From Pedobacter sandarakinus (GTDB lineage: Bacteria > Bacteroidota > Bacteroidia > Sphingobacteriales > Sphingobacteriaceae): DNA of 64,000 bases. Shown here in pieces: positions 16,301 through 23,812 of the stretch. The translations under genes and the position numbers were made by a program. Location: contig NZ_JAPIVG010000004.1 of the NCBI RefSeq assembly GCF_026240095.1, positions 248,001 to 312,000 of the forward strand, read 5' to 3'. How positions within the stretch are numbered: position 1 is the first letter of the stretch; the number at the start of each line of letters is the position of its first letter. The notes beneath the pieces are model-generated. The model was not told the origin of the DNA, did not search any database, and saw only the letters and a program-made list of their open reading frames with translations.

Positions 16301-16786
16301 ATGACGAAGTATTTACTTTTTATCACATTCATATTTCCAATCTATTTATTTGGGCGAAATGGGATAACGAAAACTTTGCTGAAAAAAATTATTAAGGAAA
16401 GTAAACTCGAAATTAAAAACGGAAAATTCTCTTTACCATCGAGTCGACCATGGCAATTTGATAATACTGATAGTTCATGTTTTAAAAAAGATACATTAAC
16501 TACTTATAGTTACAACACATCCAAACAAAAAGACTTGTGCAAAGTAGTTGATTGGACATTCTACCACGAAAATGCATCTATCTTTGGGAATGAATCAAAC
16601 TGTAAAGAACCACCAATAAGATCAGTTGAAAAATATCTAAGTGAGTATTTTACGATTGCAATCTATAATGTTGAAAACGAACTTATGATAGATCTTCTCG
16701 GGATTGAAGATAGAATGATATGGGAATCTTTTATAGTAATAGAAATCGAGAATAATAAAGATTATAGCAAAATAATGATTGGTTAG
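16301..16786 (+). CDS. Cassette 12: hypothetical secreted protein (161 aa)
   Basis: A signal peptide (MTKYLLFITFIFPIYLFG) is followed by about 140 residues with three or four Cys (SSCFKKD, DLCKVVDW, SNCKEPP), consistent with an exported disulfide-bonded protein. No family is recognised. The C-terminal VIEIENNKDYSKIMIG looks like closing beta strands. The 5' core is degraded, but its TTATCG still pairs with the 3' box CGATAAC. Confidence 0.7.
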   Translation: MTKYLLFITFIFPIYLFGRNGITKTLLKKIIKESKLEIKNGKFSLPSSRPWQFDNTDSSCFKKDTLTTYSYNTSKQKDLCKVVDWTFYHENASIFGNESNCKEPPIRSVEKYLSEYFTIAIYNVENELMIDLLGIEDRMIWESFIVIEIENNKDYSKIMIG

Positions 16787-16815
16787 AAGATTTAATGCAA
16801 ATTAATAAAGCCAGC

Positions 16816-16947
16816 CGATAACCGCAGTAAGCACCAGTGGCTCGTTTAGGGCGTTTTAGGAATTTACGCTGGTGAAATAAAATTTCGCCTATATTTGTAT
16901 GAACAGTGCTAAAAGCCGCCAATAGCGCAAACAGCATAACGTTATAT
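16816..16947 (+). other. attC site of cassette 12
   Basis: CGATAAC (16816-16822) and GTTATAT (16941-16947) bound 132 bp. The arms are weaker than in other sites; a GC/CGC-containing pairing near both ends is possible. Confidence 0.5.
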
Positions 16948-16966
16948 GGCATTTTAAATCGATCCA

Positions 16967-17560
16967 ATGGAACCAAATATTGAACAATTAAGAAAAAACT
17001 ACGAACGTTTCGACGACAGAAAGTTAATTCGTATTGCGACAGAAGAAGCTACTTCTCTAAGACCCGAAGCACTTGAATTGGTAAAGGAAATTATTAAAGA
17101 AAGAAATCTTTCAGAAGACATTTTGAAAGGTGTAGAAGTTCAATTTCAAGAAGTTGACAAAGAGACTTTAAATGAATATACCGAACTACTTAGAAACCTT
17201 CCTTGTCCTGTTTGCAAATCTAATTCTGAAAAGCTAAATGCGACTATTACAGGGAGTGTTGTGAGCTTTATTATAATTACGAACTACGAAAAAGGCATTA
17301 AAATAGCTTGTCCAAAATGTCTCGACAAGTTACATAATAACGCAATGATTAAAACAGCTTTGTTTGGCTGGTGGGGAATTCCTTGGGGAATAATAAGAAC
17401 TTCACAGGCTTTAATCTTGAACAGTAAAATGAAAAGTAAAAATCATTCTTCTGGCCCGACTAAGATTTTAAGTGGTTTCGTATCTAAGAGAATTGGTCGT
17501 ATAGAAGCAAATAGAAACAAGAAAGAGGAACTTGAATCTTTAATTGAACATATACGGTAA
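16967..17560 (+). CDS. Cassette 13: zinc-ribbon-like hypothetical protein (197 aa)
   Basis: ATG 16967 follows core GTTATAT by 26 bp. Residues 1-75 are helical and charged. Two Cys pairs, CPVC (80-83) and CPKC (115-118), enclose a hydrophobic segment and would bind one zinc ion. FGWWGIPWGIIRTSQA (about 133-148) is a short hydrophobic, possibly membrane-associated segment, and the tail is basic. I do not recognise the family. No signal peptide. The 3' box GGCTTATAAC matches the 5' box only partly. Confidence 0.7.
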   Translation: MEPNIEQLRKNYERFDDRKLIRIATEEATSLRPEALELVKEIIKERNLSEDILKGVEVQFQEVDKETLNEYTELLRNLPCPVCKSNSEKLNATITGSVVSFIIITNYEKGIKIACPKCLDKLHNNAMIKTALFGWWGIPWGIIRTSQALILNSKMKSKNHSSGPTKILSGFVSKRIGRIEANRNKKEELESLIEHIR

Positions 17561-17573
17561 TAAAATAAACGGC

Positions 17574-17706
17574 TTATAACAGCGAATTTGCACAAAAATC
17601 GCCGACGGAGATTACGTTAATTTCTCAGTTATTTACTTAATTGGTGCGTTACAACAATGGTTCTGCAAACAATGCCATTTCTGCGCAAATTTTTAAAATG
17701 CTAACT
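17574..17706 (+). other. attC site of cassette 13, mutated core
   Basis: TTATAAC (17574-17580) starts the site; GCGAATTTGCACAAA pairs with TTTCTGCGCAAATTT. The final core reads GCTAACT (17700-17706), a T-to-C change in the invariant GTT. Confidence 0.65.
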
Positions 17707-17911
17707 GCAATTTTCGTTTTGCCATGCCCGAAGCTCTATCTCGGTCTCTTTTTTAGCCAAGGCAAAAAGACAAAACAAAAACTACACCTAACAACAGGTT
17801 TTCTAAAATCACCGGGCGACCTACGACCTCCCGCTTCGCAAACTCCGAGCAAATTTGTACTTTAACTGAAAATTAATGCAAGGGAAAGGTGCTTTCATAA
17901 AGCCTCGGAAC
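17700..17911 (+). repeat. Repeat unit R7 (subfamily B, near-identical to R6)
   Basis: 212 bp ending at core GTTATAA (17912), with box ACCTAAC at 17786-17792. It differs from R6 at only a few positions, so the two copies are recent duplicates or have been inserted separately from one pool. Confidence 0.8.
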
Positions 17912-17941
17912 GTTATAAGCCATTGACCTGATCGAAATACA

Positions 17942-18349
17942 ATGAAAAATACGTTATTAATTTTACTGCTTTTGACATTTAATCAAGTTGTGTTTGGCCA
18001 GAATCGAATATTGGCTGATGAAGATTTCAATAATAGCGGCCCGATTAAAATGACATTTATTGAAAAGTGTGATGAGGTAGAAAATCTTTTTAAAGCTGAT
18101 TTGAACACGAAAACTATATTTTTGTTACTTCAAAGCGGAATTTCGCCAGTTGTAATTACGACAGATAAGAATTTCGAAAATAAATATCAGGTATATTATT
18201 ATGACTTTGGTTGCAATGCTCCAAACACAGAATGTGTGAAAACTTATAACGAACTTGTTTTTAGACACCTGACAAGGATGTACGGAAATAAATGGAAAAA
18301 AGAAGTTAGAAACGACGTTATCGGACTGAAACAATGGAAGCAAAAATAA
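17942..18349 (+). CDS. Cassette 14: hypothetical secreted protein (135 aa)
   Basis: A signal peptide (MKNTLLILLLLTFNQVVFG) precedes a small domain of about 115 residues with three Cys (EKCDE, FGCNAPNTECV), likely disulfide-bonded outside the cytoplasm. No family is recognised. ATG 17942 lies 30 bp after core GTTATAA. The 3' box GGCTGATAAC matches the 5' box at nine of ten positions. Confidence 0.7.
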   Translation: MKNTLLILLLLTFNQVVFGQNRILADEDFNNSGPIKMTFIEKCDEVENLFKADLNTKTIFLLLQSGISPVVITTDKNFENKYQVYYYDFGCNAPNTECVKTYNELVFRHLTRMYGNKWKKEVRNDVIGLKQWKQK

Positions 18350-18354
18350 ACGGC

Positions 18355-18488
18355 TGATAACAGCAAATTTGCACAATAATGGTTGAGTGTGCTTACATTC
18401 AGTCCTCAATTATTTACTCAATTTGGTGCGTTACGACAAAGGTTGTGCAAGCAATGCCATTTCTGCGCAAATTTTCAAAACGTTAGCT
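18355..18488 (+). other. attC site of cassette 14
   Basis: TGATAAC (18355-18361) and GTTAGCT (18482-18488) bound the site. GCAAATTTGCACAATAATGG is complementary to CCATTTCTGCGCAAATTT; the site is a relative of that of cassette 13. Confidence 0.7.
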
Positions 18489-18554
18489 GTCATTGTAGGG
18501 CAACCCTTAAATAAGACGGACAAACCAATCAAAAACAAAATTAAGATTTGCAAA

Positions 18555-19148
18555 ATGGGACTATTTGACAAACTGTTCGGTGGAACAAAAAATACAGAAC
18601 CACCTGAAATTACAAACTTTACGACCTCAGACAAACTAATGGACGAAGAAGTTTTTTGGAAAATCATTGAGACTACTAAGGACAAATCCAAAGGAGATTA
18701 CGAGCAACAACAAGATGAGTTAGCAAACGAACTTCGTAAATTGAATCCTGACGAAATAATTTTATTCGGAAACAGATTTAGGTTTTTCAGAGGACAAGCA
18801 AACACCTGGGAACTTTGGGGAGCAATTTACATCATTCACGGTGGTTGCAGTGACGACAGCTTTAACGACTTTAGAGAGTGGGTAATAGGACAAGGTAAAG
18901 ACTTTTATAATAAGACAATTCAAAATCCTGAGGGCTTAGTTGAAGTTGAGACTGGGAAAATTGAAGATGTTGAGTGGGAAGGCTTAGGTTATGTGCCTTC
19001 GACAGTTTTTGAAGAACTAACAGGACAAGAAATGCCATATCCATTTCAAGAAAATCACAACACTACAGGAAAAGAATGGTCGGAAGAAGGTGATGACTTG
19101 CAAAAAATATTTCCTAAGCTATATGCGAAATATTGCGACAGTATTTGA
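18555..19148 (+). CDS. Cassette 15: DUF4240 protein (197 aa)
   Basis: ATG 18555 is preferred; an earlier in-frame start at 18387 would lie inside the preceding attC. The core of the protein matches DUF4240: MDEEVFWKIIETTKD (about 31-45), helical ELANELRKLNPDEIILFG, and ELWGAIYIIHGGCSDDSF (about 94-111) followed by FREWVIGQGKDFY. This family is of unknown function and cytoplasmic, sometimes with WGR/SMI1-like neighbours in polymorphic toxin loci. The short N-terminus MGLFDKLFGG is a common amphipathic start. Its 3' site is degraded. Confidence 0.8.
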   Translation: MGLFDKLFGGTKNTEPPEITNFTTSDKLMDEEVFWKIIETTKDKSKGDYEQQQDELANELRKLNPDEIILFGNRFRFFRGQANTWELWGAIYIIHGGCSDDSFNDFREWVIGQGKDFYNKTIQNPEGLVEVETGKIEDVEWEGLGYVPSTVFEELTGQEMPYPFQENHNTTGKEWSEEGDDLQKIFPKLYAKYCDSI

Positions 19149-19166
19149 CATGAGACAATAACGAAC

Positions 19167-19302
19167 CGCCAACAGGCGCTTGGCAAAAGTGGCGGTTCAG
19201 TGCGCTGCAAATCCCGCAGGTGTAGGATGGCTAATTGAAATTGGTTCTCCGCATCAATATTGATGGTGAAAATCACCTTCGGGTAACCCCAAAATGTTGT
19301 AG
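19167..19302 (+). other. Degenerate, hybrid attC-like site of cassette 15
   Basis: CGCCAAC (19167-19173) and GTTGTAG (19296-19302) sit where boxes are expected, but they do not match each other or the 5' core GTTAGCT. The 3' arm (GGTGAAAATC...TTCGGGTA) resembles that of cassette 3, while the 5' arm (GCTTGGCAAAAGTGGCGG) resembles that of cassette 4. Confidence 0.4.
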
Positions 19303-19479
19303 CATTCTAAACCGACACGTTAAACAGACGGAAATAACAATGGGATGAAATTTTATTCATAGGGCTTTTAATATTGACATTCGTTGGAATTCATCGCAAA
19401 GCCCCAAATCATGATATGTCAGTACTCTACAATCCCATAGACATATATAAACTAATAAAATCTGAAATTAACTTTGAAA
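19303..19479 (+). other. Cassette remnant without a gene
   Basis: No open frame of interest. TCGCAAAGCCCCAAA at about 19394-19408 is the 3' arm of a cassette-9-type attC whose GTT core has been lost (it continues TCATGAT). A former cassette probably stood here. Confidence 0.4.
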
Positions 19480-19917
19480 ATGAAAAATGAGGAAATTAAA
19501 GCAATGATTACTCTGGCTCCCATGTTGATTAATTTCCTTCTTTTATTTAATCGGAAAAAAGCATGGGTGAAAAATAAATACAAGTGGATCATCCTTCTTG
19601 CATTATCCTTAATAGGCATATTCTTGTTCAACGGTTCAACTATCTCTGAGAATAAAACAGATCAAAAATTAATTCAATGGGCATTTATCACACCATTAGC
19701 ATTTTCAGTTATCGACTATGCTTTATTAAAAGCAAGCTACTTATTACATAATAGAGATCTCTACCTATGGTTAAGAGGATCTAGTGAAATCGACGACAAC
19801 AAACTTAGTGGTGGAAATCATGTAAGAGTATCGGATAGACTATTTTCATTTTTGTTATTAGTTACAATAATGATTTTACCATTCTTTATTTTGTTTTTTT
19901 CTGAAAACGACAAATAG
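19480..19917 (+). CDS. Cassette 16: small integral membrane protein (145 aa)
   Basis: ATG 19480 (an in-frame TTG lies at 19474) starts a protein with four hydrophobic segments: ITLAPMLINFLLLF (about 10-23), WIILLALSLIGIFLF (about 35-49), WAFITPLAFSVIDYALL (about 68-84) and LFSFLLLVTIMILPFFILFF (about 121-140). A basic loop (RKKAWVKNKYK) follows the first. No family is recognised. It lies in the decayed right part of the array, without an intact upstream core. Confidence 0.65.
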   Translation: MKNEEIKAMITLAPMLINFLLLFNRKKAWVKNKYKWIILLALSLIGIFLFNGSTISENKTDQKLIQWAFITPLAFSVIDYALLKASYLLHNRDLYLWLRGSSEIDDNKLSGGNHVRVSDRLFSFLLLVTIMILPFFILFFSENDK

Positions 19918-20001
19918 GAAAGTGAATACTCCGAAACTTAAGCGTTAGAACATATCGATAATATAAAAGGATTAAAAATCAGGACAAAAATTGTGTCACA
20001 T

Positions 20002-20106
20002 GACACCGCCTTGGCAAAAAGTGGAAGAATTTTCTTCTGCAACTGTGCCAAACTTTAGCAATTTTACCTCTAATTGCCCACGTTTTGTAGCTCCAAATTG
20101 TTAAGT
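20002..20106 (+). other. Partial attC-like site of cassette 16
   Basis: GTTAAGT (20100-20106) is intact. TTGG-CAAAAAGTGG pairs with CCCACGTTTTG...CCAA, but the expected AAC box on the 5' side is not recognisable. Confidence 0.45.
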
Positions 20107-20206
20107 GCAATTTGCGTTTTGCCATACCCGAAGCTTCGCAAACTCCGAGCAAATTTGTAATTTAACAGAAATTTAATGCAAGTAACCGGTGCTTCATAAA
20201 GCCTCG
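20100..20206 (+). repeat. Repeat unit R8, internally deleted
   Basis: The copy begins GTTAAGTGCAATTTGCG and then jumps from CCGAAGC to TTCGCAAACTCC, losing about 90 bp with the AAC box and 5' arm. Its end GCCTCG runs straight into ATCGAAATACAA without the GGAACGTT core. Confidence 0.75.
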
Positions 20207-20239
20207 ATCGAAATACAAACACTAATCCCAATAAGCTAA

Positions 20240-20902
20240 ATGAGACAAATCGCATTCATCATCGTCAGTCTTATGTCTTTGCTTCTACTCAATTATGGAA
20301 CAGGTAGGAACAAGAAACTTTTGCTTTTTTTCATCAGCTGGCAAGCCGTTGTGGGAACACTCGCTATCTTAAAAATTTTCGAAAAACAGCCAAACCTATT
20401 TCCGTTACTAATTATAGGAACAGTCGCTCTGGTTTTTATTTCGTTAAAACAAATAGACAAACAAAAATTGAATCCTGAAATGCTACTAGCCATTCACATT
20501 TTGAGAATACCAGTTGAATTGATTCTATTTCAGCTTTACTTAATGCAAAAAATCCCTATAATTATGACGTTTAAGGGTTGGAATTTAGATATTTTAATTG
20601 GACTTTCAGCTTTGGTAATTTTAATCTTTAGGTTGATAAGGAAAAGAAAAATCAACATACAATTTTTAAAAATTTGGAACTTTGTAGGAATCGCGTTCCT
20701 ATTCATCATTGTTTCACTGGCTATCTTATCATCTCCATTACCTGTGCAACAATTTGCATTTGAGCAACCAAATATTGCAGTTTTGGAATTTCCTTATTGT
20801 TTTCTACCAACTTGTGTAGTGCCGATTGTTTTAATTTCACACCTATTACTTATTAACGGACAGATAAAAGCACCACCGCCAACAGGATATCGCCATAAGT
20901 AG
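20240..20902 (+). CDS. Cassette 17: polytopic membrane protein (220 aa)
   Basis: About seven hydrophobic segments can be seen, including residues 1-18, KLLLFFISWQAVVGTLAILK, LFPLLIIGTVALVFISL, MLLAIHILRIPVELILFQLYLM, DILIGLSALVILIF, FVGIAFLFIIVSLAILSS and VVPIVLISHLLLI. Short basic loops (RKRK) separate them. No transporter or enzyme motif is recognised. Its leader shares ATCGAAATACAA with that of cassette 14. It is the last gene linked to the array; no clear attC follows. Confidence 0.65.
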   Translation: MRQIAFIIVSLMSLLLLNYGTGRNKKLLLFFISWQAVVGTLAILKIFEKQPNLFPLLIIGTVALVFISLKQIDKQKLNPEMLLAIHILRIPVELILFQLYLMQKIPIIMTFKGWNLDILIGLSALVILIFRLIRKRKINIQFLKIWNFVGIAFLFIIVSLAILSSPLPVQQFAFEQPNIAVLEFPYCFLPTCVVPIVLISHLLLINGQIKAPPPTGYRHK

Positions 20903-21178
20903 TTTTTAGGGACTTGTATCAAACTTCGTTATAATAAAAATTGGTGCTTCTATTCAACTTAAATGCTAAAATACCTGCTTTCGGCAATACTCAAAACGAA
21001 TGCAATTATCGTTAAATAAGCTTTCGAACAAAAGTGAATGCGACAACACCAGGATTAATAGATATTTTCAATAAATTGAACACAACTTTAGTGGTGCTAT
21101 GATCTCTAAGAAAGATGAGGAAATTAAAAAGTATATTATTTTGATGCATTTAACGCCATTATAAAAGTAATTTGATAT
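20903..21178. other. Right edge of the cassette array, no gene
   Basis: A stray CGTTATAATAA near 20928 and TTGGTGCTTCTATTC could be the worn end of an attC. Otherwise I see nothing coding beyond a 21-codon frame at about 21099. Confidence 0.3.
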
Positions 21179-21532
21179 ATGATTTCAATAGATACTTTTA
21201 GAAAACTAGCACTTTCGTTTCCCGAAGCGACAGAGGAACCTCATTTTGAAAAAACTTCTTTCAGAGTGAAAAAGAAAATCTTTGCAACTTTTGACGAAGC
21301 GAATAACAGAGCCTGTATAAAACTCTCTGAAATTGACCAACATGTTTTTGCTTCTGCTGATAAAACAATCATTTATCCAGTCGATAACAAATGGGGCAAA
21401 CAAGGTTGGACACTTATTGAGTTACAAAGAATTGGTAAAGAATTATTTAAAGATGCTCTTACAACAGCATATTGTGAAGTAGCACCAAAGAAACTTGCAG
21501 AACAAATTAGACCAAATGAAAGTGAGCAATAA
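21179..21532 (+). CDS. MmcQ/YjbR-family protein (117 aa)
   Basis: Starts MISIDTFRKLALSFPEATEEPHFE and continues SFRVKKKIFATFDEANNRACIKLS, the typical opening of the YjbR/MmcQ family, which has a CyaY-like alpha/beta fold and is annotated as DNA-binding. Length is normal. The C-terminal IELQRIGKELFKDALTTAYCEVAPKKL also fits. It is a stand-alone cytoplasmic protein in the accessory stretch right of the array, with no attC nearby. Confidence 0.85.
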   Translation: MISIDTFRKLALSFPEATEEPHFEKTSFRVKKKIFATFDEANNRACIKLSEIDQHVFASADKTIIYPVDNKWGKQGWTLIELQRIGKELFKDALTTAYCEVAPKKLAEQIRPNESEQ

Positions 21533-21593
21533 TTAAGAAACTGCCATGTCAAATTAAAATTTCGAAATAAACAATAATTGTTGTCGTGTTTAT

Positions 21594-21601
21594 TATATTT
21601 G
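21594..21601 (+). promoter_or_regulatory. Possible -7 element for the VOC gene
   Basis: TATATTTG fits the Bacteroidota -7 consensus TANNTTTG and lies 22 bp before the start at 21624. No good TTTG is found 19-21 bp upstream. Confidence 0.35.
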
Positions 21602-21623
21602 CAACAACAAAATTAATGTATAA

Positions 21624-21986
21624 ATGAGAAAATTAGAATTTGCATCTCTTCAGGTAAGAGATTTAGAAGTATCAAAAAACTTTTACACAACCAAGTTAGG
21701 ATTTGAAGTGTCGGAATTGTCGAACCCTTATGCTTATGTTTTCAAATTCGCCAAAGGTGAAGCAAGCTTTGCAATTAGAACACCGATTGGAAATATAGAA
21801 GGGAAAGAACTTGGCATTGGTTCCTCGCTCTGGTTTGCTATTGATGAAAAGATTGAAAATTTACAAACCCAATTAATGGAGAACGGTGTAGTCATTTTAG
21901 GTTCAATAAACAACACACCCTTCGGCGAAACATTAATGGTAAAAGATCCTGATGGTTATATCATTACATTTTTAGCAACAAAATAA
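21624..21986 (+). CDS. VOC-superfamily (glyoxalase/dioxygenase fold) protein (120 aa)
   Basis: The two beta-alpha-beta-beta-beta modules of the VOC fold are visible: LEFASLQVRDLEVSKNFYTTKLGFEVSE (residues 3-30), then SLWFAIDEKIENLQTQLMENGV and FGETLMVKDPDGYIITFLA. The family includes glyoxalase I, bleomycin-type resistance proteins and dioxygenases; the usual first His ligand is not at the expected place (FASLQVRD), so it may bind a ligand rather than catalyse. Monocistronic, cytoplasmic. Confidence 0.85.
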   Translation: MRKLEFASLQVRDLEVSKNFYTTKLGFEVSELSNPYAYVFKFAKGEASFAIRTPIGNIEGKELGIGSSLWFAIDEKIENLQTQLMENGVVILGSINNTPFGETLMVKDPDGYIITFLATK

Positions 21987-22409
21987 AATTGCAATTTACG
22001 GTTGCAAAAATCGCAAGTGCTCGATAATTCTGGTTTTGAAATAATTGGATAAAAATGGTTTAACCTCGGAAACAAGGCCAATTTGTTATGGTTAAATAGC
22101 TTAATCAATAGAGTGAAGAAAGAAAATGTCTTACATCCGATTTCGGAAAATAAAAGTCGGTCATGATTAGTACCTGTCATGAATTAACCGCCTAGTACAA
22201 AGCCATAAATAATGAAATTGAGGAAATTCAACTTAGGAAGCTTTCTTATTAATTAAGACAAAGTGGATTTTCTACAACGTGATGCCATTCTATTTTAATT
22301 GATAAATGAATTAAAATTATTTGTAAACAGCGCTGTATTTTTATGGCGCTGTGCCCTTTTTTAAATCAAGTGAACCATTGATTTGATTTAACCACAAATA
22401 CTTAAGATT
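21987..22409. other. Intergenic region with one hairpin
   Basis: No gene seen. ACAGCGC (22327-22333) and GCGCTGT (22346-22352) form a 7-bp stem followed shortly by a T run, possibly a terminator or an operator-like site upstream of the MarR gene. Confidence 0.35.
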
Positions 22410-22871
22410 ATGACTAAAAAAATTGAATTCAAGTTTAAAAGTCCGAATGACAGCCCAGGATACTTGCTGGGACAAACTACCCTACTATGGCAAAGGAAAC
22501 AAAAGAAGGTGTTAGACCCGTTAAATCTAACACAAACACAATTTGCGCTCCTTTGTGCGCTAGCGTGGCTATCAAATAACAGCAGTAGCGTAACACAAAT
22601 AGACATCGCAAATCAAACTAATTTTGATAGAATGATGGTATCTAAAGTTTTAAGAACGCTGGAAGATAAGAAATTTGTAACCCGACAGGAACATCATACA
22701 GACACGAGAGCAAAAACCATCAGTTTAACTCACGATGGAGAAACGGTTTTGCAGATGGCAATCGTAGAAATAGAAACTGCCGACATCGATTTTTTTACTT
22801 CACCAGACATTGAGCTATCGCCGTTCAACAAAACCATGGCGCAACTCATCGACAAAAATAAGGGTGATTAA
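22410..22871 (+). CDS. MarR-family transcriptional regulator (153 aa)
   Basis: A winged-helix regulator: LGQTTLLWQRKQKKVLDPLNLTQTQFALLCALAWL (helices 1-2), SVTQIDIANQTNFDRMMVSKVLRTLEDKKFVTRQEHHTDTRAK with the recognition helix and wing, then a C-terminal dimerisation helix. Such proteins bind palindromic sites as dimers and usually respond to small phenolic or oxidant ligands. The DoxX-like membrane protein downstream (23102) is a likely target, which is inference from position only. Confidence 0.85.
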   Translation: MTKKIEFKFKSPNDSPGYLLGQTTLLWQRKQKKVLDPLNLTQTQFALLCALAWLSNNSSSVTQIDIANQTNFDRMMVSKVLRTLEDKKFVTRQEHHTDTRAKTISLTHDGETVLQMAIVEIETADIDFFTSPDIELSPFNKTMAQLIDKNKGD

Positions 22872-23101
22872 AAATAACCGCTAGTACCCCATTTGATGAT
22901 CAAAGCCTCCCTCGCATTAAAATCGTTAAATGCTCTACTATCACCAATTTATGTTGGAACTAAAGCGCATTCACCCTATGAAAGTTTTAATTGGTTTGTG
23001 TAAATTAGTGGTTTACAATCTTGAGATAGCAAGTTAAACCGTATCATTAATGCCAATTTAAGAACTGACCGAAACGAATAACGTTAAACACCATAATCAA
23101 A

Positions 23102-23482
23102 ATGAAAAAAGACAAAGTAATTTACTGGACAGCTACAACCATCATCGCTTTATTTGAAGGCGTAATGCCAGCGTTGACTTCGCAAACTGAACTTGCAAAG
23201 GAAGGCATCAGACATTTAGGTTATCCAGAATACTTTGGCAATGCATTGGTTATTTTCAAGTTTTTAGGAGTACTATCATTGGTGATTCCACAGGTTCCTA
23301 AACGAGTTAAAGAATGGGCTTACGCAGGTTTTGCTTTCGATTTTCTATTCGCAACAATAAGTCATGGCGCAATTGATGGTATAAACGTACAAACATTTTT
23401 TCCGTTGATTGTATTCGCAATCTTAGCAGTATCGTACATATACTATCACAAATTGAACGCAGATAAGCGCCAAGATTTATAA
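23102..23482 (+). CDS. DoxX-like membrane protein (126 aa)
   Basis: Four membrane segments are visible: VIYWTATTIIALFEGVMPAL (about 5-24), YFGNALVIFKFLGVLSLVIP, WAYAGFAFDFLFATISHGAI and FFPLIVFAILAVSYIYYH. The sequence HLGYPEYFGNALVIFKFLGV is typical of the DoxX-like family (PF13564-type) often found near MarR/HxlR regulators. The function is uncertain; members have been tied to quinone or redox stress. It lies 230 bp after the MarR gene on the same strand. Confidence 0.85.
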   Translation: MKKDKVIYWTATTIIALFEGVMPALTSQTELAKEGIRHLGYPEYFGNALVIFKFLGVLSLVIPQVPKRVKEWAYAGFAFDFLFATISHGAIDGINVQTFFPLIVFAILAVSYIYYHKLNADKRQDL

Positions 23483-23812
23483 CTTATCGAATACATCGCT
23501 GGCCTGCCAAAATCAGAATAGATTAAACCCTTTGTAGGCCTTAGCATTTTAGATAAGAAAATATGCTGCTTTTTTTAAAAAAAACGAAAATCCTTCACCT
23601 TTAAACACGGTTAAACCCAATTCGAATTTTAATCTTCGCCAGAGATTCAAAAATGATGATACCTATTGTTAAAGTACTTATACTTGAGTCTCCAAAACTC
23701 CAAGCAATTTGGTACTTTACAAAAGCCTAACATAAGTTGAACCCAATTCCAAAAAATTTTAAACCTTTTGGTGTTAGCAAACACCAACTGATAACATATT
23801 ACCTTAAAAAGC
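23483..23812. other. Intergenic region, nothing recognised
   Basis: About 330 bp of AT-rich sequence. I see no gene, RNA or attC-like site; CTCCAAAACTCCAAGCAATTTGGTAC around 23690 faintly recalls the array repeat but is too short to call. Confidence 0.3.

Larger units (their letters stand above)
3225..20935 (+). mobile_element. Integron-like gene-cassette array (attC cluster, no integrase seen)
   Basis: Seventeen gene cassettes and eight copies of a non-coding cassette follow one another in one orientation. Each gene is framed by a GTTRRRY-like box about 20-60 bp before its start and an RYYYAAC-like box just after its stop. Between consecutive genes the two boxes bracket about 120-136 bp containing a long imperfect inverted repeat with a variable centre, as in integron attC sites. 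Most cassettes show exact complementarity between their own 5' box and their own 3' box. No protein in the window looks like a tyrosine recombinase, so the integrase, if any, is elsewhere. The left border follows the terminator at 3165-3197; the right border is blurred near 20930 because the last sites are degraded. Confidence 0.8.

Noticed and set aside
3225..20935. Integron integrase or transposase inside the array
   Set aside because: No frame shows tyrosine-recombinase motifs or a DDE transposase; all larger frames are explained by other proteins.
21099..21164. 21-codon frame MISKKDEEIKKYI near the right array border
   Set aside because: Too short, with no ribosome site and no recognisable similarity; could be a fragment, but there is nothing to support a gene.
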